DNA of 24,179 nucleotides from positions 1-24,179 of the forward strand of contig DASUFI010000025.1 in the NCBI GenBank assembly GCA_036274635.1, given 5' to 3'. The position numbers and the translations under genes were made by a program. Under the pieces are notes generated by a model. The model had not been told where the DNA came from. It was given only the letters and a program-made list of their open reading frames with translations, and made no database searches. This DNA is from DASUFI01 sp036274635. Its GTDB lineage: Bacteria > Planctomycetota > B15-G4. This document shows, in pieces, positions 1 to 10,045 of the stretch (position 1 is its first letter; each line of letters starts with the position of its first letter).

Positions 1-266
1 ACGAATTCGCGGCCGCGGCCGGCGCCCACGGCCTCGTTGCGGGCGGCGCTGCCGACGACCAGCGCGCGCAGCGGTGCGCGGACCGCGTCGCGCGTGCCGC
101 ACAGGCCGGCGAGCAGCACCGCATCCACGCGGCCGCGCTGCAGGCGCTCCGAGGCGGCCAGCGCCGCGGCCACCACGCCCACGCCGCAGGCCAGCAGCTC
201 CACGCCCGGCGGCGCCGTCAGGCGCGCGCGCTCCAGCGCGGAGGGCACCAGCAGCAGCAGGCTCAC
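1..266 (-). CDS. mqnB: Futalosine hydrolase-like protein (MqnB), 3' part missing
   Basis: Only the first 88 residues lie in the window; the gene continues past base 1. They begin with a hydrophobic strand (SLLLLVPSALE), then LLACGVGVVAAALA, VDAVLLAGLCGT and a GSA...EAVGAGRGREF stretch. This order is that of the nucleoside phosphorylase/MTA-SAH nucleosidase fold, and the wording is closest to futalosine hydrolase as I know that family. That enzyme releases hypoxanthine from futalosine in the futalosine route to menaquinone, in the cytoplasm. The start is GTG at 266, whose GTGA overlaps the TGA of the upstream gene by four bases, so translation is probably coupled. A related nucleosidase (MTA/SAH type) is the main alternative; the catalytic C-terminal part is not visible. 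Confidence 0.6.
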   Translation of the reverse strand, partial: MSLLLLVPSALERARLTAPPGVELLACGVGVVAAALAASERLQRGRVDAVLLAGLCGTRDAVRAPLRALVVGSAARNEAVGAGRGREF

Positions 267-1024
267 CAGTCCTCCTCGAGCAGGTCCGCGAGGCCGGGGC
301 GGACGTGGTGGCTCCACGAGCCGACGTCGAAGCGCAGCGCCACGCGCCGGCGGCCCTCCGGCTCGAGCGCGCCCAGCAGCACGACGCTCGTGCGGCGCGT
401 GCGCGGCAGCGATTGCGCCGCCGCCAGCAAGGGCTCGAGGAGCGCGGGCAGGCGCGCCGCGCCCTCGGCGCCCTCGGACAGGCGCGGGTCGAGCGCGATG
501 AAGAAGGCGCGCACGCCCGACTGGCGGCGCACGTAGTCCGCGGCCACCTGCACGGCGCGCGCCGAGGCGTCGGCCGCGGCCGGCGCCTCGGGTGCGGCGA
601 TGATCACGCGCCAGCCGCGGCGCAGCGCGGGGTCTTCGGCGCCCGCGGCGTCCACCAGCAGCGTGGCCGCGCCCTGCCCGGCGCGGCGCTGGGCGAAGTC
701 CGTCGCGAAGGGCTGCAGCCGGCCCTCGCCCGCGGCCACCCACTGGATGCGCGCCCGCTCCAGGTCGCCCGCGATCTGGCTGATCGCGGCGGCCGACACG
801 CCGGCTTCCTCCAGCCGGCGGATCTGCTCGTCGCCCAAGGGCTCGGTGGCCAGCTCGGCCACCGAGCGCGCGTCGAGCCACGGCGCATCGATCACCACGA
901 GGCCCGGCACGGTGCCCGCGCCGGTGTCCGCCTCGAGGTGCCGGATCGAGAGCACGCCCGCGGCGAGGATCAGAGCCATGAGCGCGAGAACATGCGGGAG
1001 GCGCAGGGCCATGGGGCGGGCCAT
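263..1024 (-). CDS. Membrane-anchored hypothetical protein, 253 aa
   Basis: I do not recognise this gene. The protein starts MARPMALRLPH, followed by one hydrophobic segment at about residues 12-25 (VLALMALILAAGVLS) with no clear cleavage site, so it is probably an anchor. The remaining 225 or so residues are presumably outside the cytoplasm. They are Ala/Arg/Glu-rich with alternating strand- and helix-like stretches (PGLVVIDAPWLDA, GWRVIIAAPEA, TSVVLLGALE, RRVALRFDVGSW). The end of a sulfatase/phosphatase-like or Rossmann-like fold is possible, but no catalytic motif is visible. The stop overlaps the GTG start of the mqnB-like gene by four bases, so the two form one transcription unit. The gene is divergent from fusA, with 198 bases between them. 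Confidence 0.7.
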   Translation of the reverse strand: MARPMALRLPHVLALMALILAAGVLSIRHLEADTGAGTVPGLVVIDAPWLDARSVAELATEPLGDEQIRRLEEAGVSAAAISQIAGDLERARIQWVAAGEGRLQPFATDFAQRRAGQGAATLLVDAAGAEDPALRRGWRVIIAAPEAPAAADASARAVQVAADYVRRQSGVRAFFIALDPRLSEGAEGAARLPALLEPLLAAAQSLPRTRRTSVVLLGALEPEGRRRVALRFDVGSWSHHVRPGLADLLEEDW

Positions 1025-1069
1025 GCTACAGGCGCGGGGCCCGCGAGCCGCCGCCGGAGCCCCCGGAAG

Positions 1070-1093
1070 GCCGTTTTCCTTGATCAAAACGGC
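1070..1093. repeat. Perfect 8-bp inverted repeat between divergent genes
   Basis: GCCGTTTT (1070-1077) and AAAACGGC (1086-1093) pair perfectly around an 8-base centre. The element lies in the 198-base divergent region between the membrane protein and fusA. It overlaps the proposed -35 of fusA, so an operator or a leader hairpin are both possible. It is among the most AT-rich spots nearby. Confidence 0.5.
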
Positions 1094-1108
1094 ATCTTCT
1101 GATTGAAT
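1080..1108 (+). promoter_or_regulatory. Candidate sigma70-type promoter for fusA
   Basis: TTGATC (1080-1085), a 17-base spacer and TTGAAT (1103-1108) each match four of six consensus bases. It would give a fusA leader of about 108 bases containing the hairpin at 1164-1200. The call rests on pattern only. Confidence 0.3.
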
Positions 1109-1163
1109 CTCCGGCTTCCACTCCGGCTCCCGAACCGGGCGCGCCGATAGGGGTCGCTCGGTC

Positions 1164-1200
1164 CCGGGGCGGCTCGGCACGCATCCACGGGCCGCCCCGG
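1164..1200 (+). promoter_or_regulatory. Long hairpin in the fusA 5' leader
   Basis: CCGGGGCGGC (1164-1173) pairs perfectly with GCCGCCCCGG (1191-1200). Three more pairs inside (U1174-G1190 wobble, C1175-G1189, G1176-C1188) give a 13-bp stem and an 11-base loop. It ends 22 bases before the fusA ATG. Its last three bases are shared with a second palindrome, CGGAAG-C-CTTCCG (1198-1210), so the two structures compete. A weak GGAA at 1214-1217 is the only Shine-Dalgarno candidate. Confidence 0.5.
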
Positions 1201-1222
1201 AAGCCTTCCGCACGGAACCGTC

Positions 1223-3349
<2,127 letters not shown>

Positions 3350-3352
<3 letters not shown>

Positions 3353-3364
3353 GCCCCGCGCGGC

Positions 3365-3367
<3 letters not shown>
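3350..3367. terminator. Small hairpin spanning both convergent stop codons
   Basis: TGAGCC (3350-3355) and GGCTCA (3362-3367) are a perfect 6-bp inverted repeat. The TGA of fusA and the TGA of the opposing kinase gene form its two outer ends. There is no U-tract, so intrinsic termination is doubtful. Confidence 0.25.
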
Positions 3368-5083
<1,716 letters not shown>

Positions 5084-5128
5084 CTCACGCTCCTCTGCCC
5101 AGGACGCGATCCGCGGGGTGCGGTGACC

Positions 5129-6427
5129 TCAGCCGTTCCGCACGTCGAACGACGCCAGGAACTGTTCGTTGGTCTTGGTCTCCCGGATCTTCGCGATGAG
5201 CAGTTGCATGGCCTCGACAGGATGCATCTGGGACAGTACGCGCCGCAACAGCACCACCTTGCGGTAGACGTCCGCCGGGAGGAGCTTTTCCTCCTTGCGC
5301 GTGCCGGACTTGTTGATGTCGATGGCCGGGTAGATCCTTCGTTCTGCCAGCTCGCGCGACAGCACCAGCTCCATGTTGCCGGTGCCCTTGAATTCCTCGA
5401 AGATCACCTCGTCCATGCGGCTGCCGGTCTCGATCAGGGCCGTGGCCAGGATGGTCAGCGAGCCCCCGTTCTCGGCCTTGCGGGCCGAGCCGAAGAAGGC
5501 CTTGGGCTTCTCCAGCGTGCGGCTGTCGACGCCGCCCGACAGGGTGCGCCCCGAGTTCCGGATGGTCACGTTGTAGGCGCGCCCGAGGCGCGTCAGGCTG
5601 TCCATGACAATCACCACGTTGCGGCCGCGCTCGACCAGACGCTTGGCGCGCTCGATGGTGAGCTCCGTGATGCGGCAGTGCCGGTCGGCCGGCTCGTCGT
5701 TGGTGGAGGCGATGACCTCGCCCTTGACCGTGCGCCGGAAGTGCGTGGCCTCCTCGGGACGCTCGTCCACGAGCAGCACGATGAGGTGAACATCCGGGTA
5801 GGCCAGGCTGATCCTGTTGGCGATCTGCTGCAGCAGGATGGTCTTGCCCGAGCGCGGCGAGGCGGTGATGAGACCGCGCTGGCCCATGCCGACGGGCGTG
5901 ATCAGGTCGAGCACGCGCATGTTGTAGGCGGCGCCGTTGTCGCCGTCGGCGGGGACGCCGCCCTCGAGCACGAAGCGCTCCTCGGGGTCCACGCTCGTGA
6001 GCTGCTTGAACAGCGGCAGGGCGTTGGCCTGCTCGGGCGAGAGCCCGTCCACGGTCTTGATGTCCACCACGGTCCAGCGGCCGCGCACCTTCTCGGCGGC
6101 GGCGACGACCTCGCTGCCCGGGCGCAGATTGGAGCTGCGGCTGAGGCCGACGGGGATGTAGGGGTCGCTGTCCTCGGGGACGAAGTTGGTCTCGACGCTG
6201 CGCAGCCAGCCCTGGCCGTCCGGCACCATCTCGAGGATGCCGGTCACCTCGACGCGCTGCTGCGGGCCGTAGGGGACGTCCTCCTGGCGGACGAAGCCCT
6301 GCTGCTGGAAGCCACCGGGCGGCGAGCCCCCGTGCCCTCCGCCGGGCTGGCCTTGCCATGGACGTCCGCCCCGACCACGGCGACGGCGACCTCGGCGGGA
6401 GCGGGCCTTGAACTGCTGTTCCTGCAT
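5129..6427 (-). CDS. rho: Transcription termination factor Rho
   Basis: Rho is a hexameric RNA helicase that ends untranslated transcripts. The 432-residue protein has a cold-shock-like RNA-binding domain (about 58-125, containing GILEMVPDGQGWLR), then the RecA-type motor with Walker A ASPRSGKT (189-196) and Walker B LIVLLVDE (215-222). Further hallmarks are GEVIAST, SLTRLGRAYN, TLSGGVDS, EEFKGTGNMEL and SGTRKEE. The ATG at 6427 is preceded by GGAG at suitable spacing. The frame stays open upstream, so a longer start near 6680 cannot be fully excluded. The first 50 residues are unusual: instead of the helical Rho N-terminal domain there is an Arg/Gly-rich stretch (RRGRRRRGRGGR, 11-22) and a Gly/Pro/Gln linker. 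The leader carries several hairpins, and Rho autoregulation is known in other bacteria. Confidence 0.97.
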   Translation of the reverse strand: MQEQQFKARSRRGRRRRGRGGRPWQGQPGGGHGGSPPGGFQQQGFVRQEDVPYGPQQRVEVTGILEMVPDGQGWLRSVETNFVPEDSDPYIPVGLSRSSNLRPGSEVVAAAEKVRGRWTVVDIKTVDGLSPEQANALPLFKQLTSVDPEERFVLEGGVPADGDNGAAYNMRVLDLITPVGMGQRGLITASPRSGKTILLQQIANRISLAYPDVHLIVLLVDERPEEATHFRRTVKGEVIASTNDEPADRHCRITELTIERAKRLVERGRNVVIVMDSLTRLGRAYNVTIRNSGRTLSGGVDSRTLEKPKAFFGSARKAENGGSLTILATALIETGSRMDEVIFEEFKGTGNMELVLSRELAERRIYPAIDINKSGTRKEEKLLPADVYRKVVLLRRVLSQMHPVEAMQLLIAKIRETKTNEQFLASFDVRNG

Positions 6428-6479
6428 GACGAACTCCGAACATGGCCAATACGCTGGCCTGACGGCCCGCCGGGACTGC

Positions 6480-6633
6480 TTGCCGCTTGCCCTGCGCGGC
6501 AACCGTCCATCCTCGGCGACAGCGGGCTGCTCTGGTCTCCCGGCGCGATTCGCACGCCGGGGGGCCGTGAACCGGGTCACGGCAGGTCGCGGCGAGGCCT
6601 GCGACCGATATGGGCCGGGGGCGGCATCCGCCC
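6480..6633 (-). promoter_or_regulatory. Rho leader region with five hairpins
   Basis: Five separate perfect inverted repeats lie in the rho leader: TTGCCGC/GCGGCAA (6480-6502), CCCGGCG/CGCCGGG (6539-6561), GCCGTGA/TCACGGC (6564-6583), GGTCGC/GCGACC (6585-6606) and GGGCGG/CCGCCC (6619-6633). Stems are 6-7 bp and loops 3-10 bases. The last four lie almost end to end. GCAGG (6582-6586) could instead pair with CCTGC (6598-6602), giving mutually exclusive folds. I recognise no known RNA family. Confidence 0.45.
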
Positions 6634-6654
6634 GCCAACCACTTTCCGACCGGT

Positions 6655-6684
6655 ATTGTGGCCGCTCTACGGACGCCATGCCAA
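6655..6684 (-). promoter_or_regulatory. Candidate rho promoter
   Basis: Read on the minus strand, TTGGCA (6684-6679, five of six matches) is followed by an 18-base spacer and CACAAT (6660-6655, four of six). It would start a rho leader of roughly 220 bases that includes all five hairpins. It overlaps the first codons of the divergent lipoprotein gene. Confidence 0.3.
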
Positions 6685-7667
6685 TCGAATTTGTTCCCCG
6701 ACCCAGAATCTTGCTGCGGTGGGCCGATCGGCACGGCCGCGGCCTGCTGGCGGCCGTCCTCGCCACCGCCTGCGCGACAGGCCTGACCGGCTGCTCGAGC
6801 CACCCGGCTTCCGAGGGCGCCCCCATCACCTGGGAGCAGCGCCTCGCCCTGGGCCGGCTGGAGCAGGCCGAGAAGCTCCTCGACGGGGGCGACCTCGAGG
6901 GCGCGCGCCGCACCGCCGAGGTGGCGCTGACCGAGGCGCGCCAGGCCGCGCATCCGCCCACGATCGCCCGGGCCCAGGCCCTGCTGGCCGCCCTGCGGGG
7001 CGACGTGATCCAGCTCCAGGAAGCCACGGACATGCTCGAGCGGCTGCAGGACGCGCCCGGTCTGGCGCACGCCCGGCTCATGCTGGCCGAGCTGGCCGTG
7101 AGCGCCAACCGCCCCGACATCGCAGTGCCCGCCATGCGGGCCGCCGTCGCCGCGCTGCCCAGCGACCTCGGCGGGCAGCTCGACAGCGCCGCCACGCAGG
7201 CGCGGGTCTTCCACCTGCAGGCGGCGGCCCTGCGCGAGGGCCACCTCTTCCCGGAGGCCGCCGCGGCCGAGCGCCGCGCTTCGCTGCTGCTCACCTTGCT
7301 GCCCGACAAGGAGCAGCTCCTCCTGCGCGCCGGCGTGGCGCAGGGTTGCGGCGACGACCTCTACCGCATCCTCGACGCGCGCGGCGCCATCGTGCAGCAC
7401 GCCCACGCCGCCAACTGCGCGCGCCTCGCCGGCGAGCGCGCGCTCGAGCTGCGCGCCCTCGCCTCCCTGGCGGCGGACTTCGGCCTCGACGGCCAGTGGC
7501 GCGCCTCGGCCGACCACAGCGAGCGCGCCCTGCGCCTCGCGCTCGACCTGCACGACACCTCGGCCGCCCACGACGCCGCCAACCGCGGGCTGCAGGCGCT
7601 GCGAGAGCTGCACGAGCCGGCATCGTCCGCGCGCTGGCAGGTGTTCGAGCAGGCCCTGGACGGCTAG
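6678..7667 (+). CDS. Lipoprotein with helical (TPR-like) repeats
   Basis: The 329-residue protein starts with a basic stretch, a hydrophobic segment (LLAAVLATACATGL) and the lipobox LTGC, so the mature protein would be acylated at Cys39 and membrane-bound. The rest is almost all helix, built of Ala/Leu-rich segments such as LALGRLEQAEKLLDGGDLEG and ARAQALLAALRGD. This spacing resembles tetratricopeptide repeats, which usually mediate protein contacts. No enzymatic motif is visible. The ATG at 6678 was chosen because it places the signal sequence at the N-terminus; the Shine-Dalgarno is weak. The gene is divergent from rho and lies 51 bases before scoA. I cannot assign a function. Confidence 0.82.
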   Translation: MPIEFVPRPRILLRWADRHGRGLLAAVLATACATGLTGCSSHPASEGAPITWEQRLALGRLEQAEKLLDGGDLEGARRTAEVALTEARQAAHPPTIARAQALLAALRGDVIQLQEATDMLERLQDAPGLAHARLMLAELAVSANRPDIAVPAMRAAVAALPSDLGGQLDSAATQARVFHLQAAALREGHLFPEAAAAERRASLLLTLLPDKEQLLLRAGVAQGCGDDLYRILDARGAIVQHAHAANCARLAGERALELRALASLAADFGLDGQWRASADHSERALRLALDLHDTSAAHDAANRGLQALRELHEPASSARWQVFEQALDG

Positions 7668-7701
7668 GTGCCCGCGCCCCTCGCGGCGCGCGCGGTCCTC
7701 C

Positions 7702-7710
7702 TGCTAGTCT
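7702..7710 (+). promoter_or_regulatory. Extended -10 just before scoA
   Basis: TGC-TAGTCT fits an extended -10 (TGn then TAnnnT) and ends eight bases before the scoA ATG. Transcription would start at about the A of the ATG, giving a leaderless mRNA. There is no good -35 and no Shine-Dalgarno. Confidence 0.4.
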
Positions 7711-7718
7711 GCCGCTCC

Positions 7719-8474
7719 ATGGTCCAGATCCTGGCTTCCGCCGACGAGGCCGTGGCCGACATCCCCGCCGGCGCGGTGCTGCTGGCGGGCGGCTTCGGCC
7801 TGTGCGGCATCCCCGAGAACCTCATCGCCGCGCTCGTGCGCCGCGGCGTGAAGGACCTCACCGTCATCTCCAACAACTGCGGCGTGGACGACTTCGGCCT
7901 CGGGCTGCTGCTGCGCGCGCGCCAGGTCCGCAAGATGGTCAGCACCTACGTGGGCGAGAACAAGACCTTCGAGCAGCAGTTCCTGGGCGGGGACCTGGAG
8001 GTGGAGCTGGTGCCGCAGGGCACCTTCGCCGAGCGGCTGCGTGCGGGCGGCGCCGGCATCCCGGCCTTCTACACGCCCACCGGCTTCGGCACGCAGGTGG
8101 CCGACGGCGGCCTGCCGATGCTGTACCGCAAGGACGGCGGCGTGCTGAAGGCCTCGCCCAGGAAGGAGACGCGCGAGTTCGAGGGACGTCCCTTCGTGCT
8201 CGAGCACGCGCTGCGCGGCGACTTCGCGCTGGTCAAGGCCTGGAAGGCGGACGAGGCCGGTAACCTCGTGTACAGGCGCACCGCGCGCAACTTCAACCCG
8301 ATGATGGCCACGGCCGCGCGCATCACCATCGCGGAGGTGGAGGAGATCGTGCCGCCCGGCGCGCTGCCGCCCGACGGCATCCACACGCCGGGCGTCTTCG
8401 TCCAGCGCCTCGTGCGCGGCGAGCGCTACGAGAAGCGCATCGAGCAGCGCACCGTGCGCAAGCGGAGCGCCTGA
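7719..8474 (+). CDS. scoA: 3-oxoacid CoA-transferase, subunit A
   Basis: This is the alpha subunit of a family I CoA-transferase. Such enzymes move CoA from succinyl-CoA to acetoacetate or a similar 3-oxoacid, in the cytoplasm. The signature GGFGLCGIPENL lies at residues 24-35, followed by LTVISNNCG, YVGENKTFEQQF and PTGFGTQVADG. The 251-residue length is slightly above the usual 230 or so. The ATG at 7719 was preferred to a further upstream start because the homologous region begins there and a -10-like motif sits right before it. The stop overlaps the scoB start by one base (TGATG), as expected for subunits made in equal amounts. Substrate choice (succinyl versus acetyl donor, SCOT versus AtoDA) cannot be read from the sequence. 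Confidence 0.9.
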   Translation: MVQILASADEAVADIPAGAVLLAGGFGLCGIPENLIAALVRRGVKDLTVISNNCGVDDFGLGLLLRARQVRKMVSTYVGENKTFEQQFLGGDLEVELVPQGTFAERLRAGGAGIPAFYTPTGFGTQVADGGLPMLYRKDGGVLKASPRKETREFEGRPFVLEHALRGDFALVKAWKADEAGNLVYRRTARNFNPMMATAARITIAEVEEIVPPGALPPDGIHTPGVFVQRLVRGERYEKRIEQRTVRKRSA

Positions 8475-9127
8475 TGCTCAGCCGCGACCAGATCGTCGCC
8501 CGCGCCGCGCAGGAGCTGCGCGACGGCCAGTTCGTGAACCTGGGCATCGGCCTGCCCACGCTGATCGCCAACTGCATCCCGCGCGGCGTGCGCATCTCGC
8601 TGCAGTCCGAGAACGGCATGCTCGGCATCGGGCCCTTCCCGCTCGAAGGCGACGAGGACCCCGACCTCATCAACGCCGGCAAGCAGACCATCTCCGAGAC
8701 GCCGGGCTGCTCCTATTTCTCGTCCTCGGACTCCTTCGCGATGATCCGCGGCGGGCACATCGACCAGTGCTTCCTCGGCGCCATGCAGGTCTCGCGCGAC
8801 GGCGACCTGGCCAACTGGATGATCCCCGGCAAGATGGTCAAGGGCATGGGCGGCGCGATGGACCTCGTCGCGGGAGCGCGACGCGTCGTCGTCGTGATGG
8901 AGCACCTCGCCAAGGGCGAGCCCAAGATCCTCGCGCAGTGCACGCTGCCGCTCACGGGCGTGCGCGTCGTGCAGCGCATCATCACGGACCTGTGCGTGCT
9001 CGACGTGCGGCCCGGCAACCCGCTGCTGCTGGTCGAGGTCGCGCCGGGGCACTCGGCCGAGGACGTGCAGAAGGCGACCGCGTGCGAGGTGGAAGTGCCC
9101 GCGGCGGTGCGGGCGATGTCGGTCTAG
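8474..9127 (+). CDS. scoB: 3-oxoacid CoA-transferase, subunit B
   Basis: This is the beta subunit and carries the catalytic glutamate: LQSENGMLGIGP with Glu46, which forms the glutamyl-CoA thioester. NLGIGLPTL (22-30), GCSYFSSSDSFAMIRGGH and GKMVKGMGGAMDL are also typical. Its 217 residues match the family length. It starts with ATG overlapping the scoA stop by one base, and GCGGAG lies about nine bases upstream. Its TAG stop lies in a CTAG that also contains, on the other strand, the stop of the converging yceH gene. ScoA and ScoB together would link ketone-body or short-chain acid use to acetyl-CoA. Confidence 0.93.
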   Translation: MLSRDQIVARAAQELRDGQFVNLGIGLPTLIANCIPRGVRISLQSENGMLGIGPFPLEGDEDPDLINAGKQTISETPGCSYFSSSDSFAMIRGGHIDQCFLGAMQVSRDGDLANWMIPGKMVKGMGGAMDLVAGARRVVVVMEHLAKGEPKILAQCTLPLTGVRVVQRIITDLCVLDVRPGNPLLLVEVAPGHSAEDVQKATACEVEVPAAVRAMSV

Positions 9128-9834
9128 TCCGCCTCGAGCGCCGCCCCGGCGCGCGCCGCGAGGGCGCGCAGTCGCTCGCGCAGCGTGCTCACCTCGGCTT
9201 CGAGGGCGGCGACGCGTGCGGCCAGCTCGCCCGCGGAGGACGGGGTGTTGGCGACGCCAGGCGTTTCGTGGGGCGAGTTGGCCGTCACCGGGGCCTGCGA
9301 AGCCGCGGCCGGCCCCAGCCCCGCGGGGGGCGCGGCGCCCTGCGCCGGGCACAGCGTCTGCGCGTAGCGGCTCGCACGCTCGCCGGAGCGCCGCTCCAGC
9401 CGGACGACCAGGCCCTTGACCGCCAGCGCGTCGAGCACGAGCTGCAGCGCCTGCAGGTCGGGCATCGCGTGCATGCGCTCGACGCGGCCGCGCAGCTCGC
9501 CCGCCTGCTGCGGCCCGCGCAGCAGCAGCTCGGCCAGCACGGCCACCTCGGCGGGCTGCAGCTGCAGGTGCGCGTCGGCATTGTGCCTGTACTTCTCCAC
9601 GCGCTGGCCGGTGAGCTGCACGAACTCCACCAGGCCCGCCACGCGCAGCCGCAGGATCGCGTCGGCGACCTCGCGCTCGGACACGGACAGCACCGGGTCG
9701 CGGTTGTTCTTCTGGTTGCAGCCGGCGGTGAGGCCGTTGAGGCTCAGCGGGTACTGCTCGGGTGTGGTCAGTGCCTTCTCGATGAGCACGCCGAGGACGC
9801 GGGCTTCGAGGGGCTCGAGCTGGATGTCGGTCAT
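9124..9834 (-). CDS. yceH: YceH-like DUF480 protein
   Basis: The N-terminal 165 residues match the YceH/DUF480 family: LEPLEARVLGVLIEKALTTP, YPLSLNGLTAGCNQKNNRDP and ELLLRGPQQAGELRGR. The family has two winged-helix domains; its molecular role is not well established. The protein is longer than E. coli YceH. It gains a Pro/Ala-rich linker and a C-terminal coiled coil (about 205-232) with heptads such as LAARVAALEAEVSTLRERL, suggesting dimerisation. I chose the ATG at 9834. An in-frame ATG lies three codons upstream at 9843, but it falls inside the proposed -10. There is no Shine-Dalgarno, so the mRNA may be leaderless. The 3' end overlaps scoB by four bases. Confidence 0.9.
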   Translation of the reverse strand: MTDIQLEPLEARVLGVLIEKALTTPEQYPLSLNGLTAGCNQKNNRDPVLSVSEREVADAILRLRVAGLVEFVQLTGQRVEKYRHNADAHLQLQPAEVAVLAELLLRGPQQAGELRGRVERMHAMPDLQALQLVLDALAVKGLVVRLERRSGERASRYAQTLCPAQGAAPPAGLGPAAASQAPVTANSPHETPGVANTPSSAGELAARVAALEAEVSTLRERLRALAARAGAALEAD

Positions 9835-9841
9835 GCGTCGC

Positions 9842-9847
9842 ATACTA
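9842..9847 (-). promoter_or_regulatory. -10-like element just before yceH
   Basis: TAGTAT (minus strand, 9847-9842; four of six matches to TATAAT) ends seven bases before the ATG at 9834, which would give a leaderless transcript. I see no -35 match at the usual distance. Confidence 0.33.
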
Positions 9848-9888
9848 GCGCGCCCCGGCCCCGCCCCGCGTCGCGCGCTCGGCAGGAA

Positions 9889-9906
9889 GCGGTTTGCACA
9901 AATCGC
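9889..9906. repeat. Operator-like 18-bp dyad
   Basis: GCGGTTTG-CA-CAAATCGC has 8-base arms matching at seven of eight positions. It lies in the divergent region between yceH and the permease gene and stands out as AT-rich against its surroundings. No regulator is encoded nearby. Confidence 0.3.
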
Positions 9907-9981
9907 CTCGTCCCTCCGCTGAAGGCATGCTCCGAGAGAGGCCAGCGCGCGGTTCCCGGCCCGTCGGCCGCGACGCTCCAC

Positions 9982-9996
9982 TGGCACCGCGTGTGC
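9982..9996 (+). promoter_or_regulatory. Candidate sigma54 (RpoN) promoter
   Basis: TGGCAC at 9982-9987 is followed nine bases later by TGC, with the GG-N10-GC spacing of -24/-12 promoters (GG 9983-9984, GC 9995-9996). The -12 box is GTGC rather than TTGC. The predicted start near 10008 lies about 38 bases before the permease ATG. Confidence 0.3.
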
Positions 9997-10045
9997 GAAT
10001 GGGCTCGGACTGCCGCCCTGCCCCGCGCGCCGGGCGAGCCCTCCC

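Noticed and set aside
3..15. GAATTC directly followed by GCGGCCGC, like a cloning linker
   Set aside because: It reads in frame as part of the MqnB-like protein (GRGREF), which fits the family, and such sites are expected by chance in GC-rich DNA.
9834..9843. Alternative yceH start three codons upstream
   Set aside because: It would overlap the proposed -10, and E. coli YceH homology begins near the later Met. It cannot be excluded.
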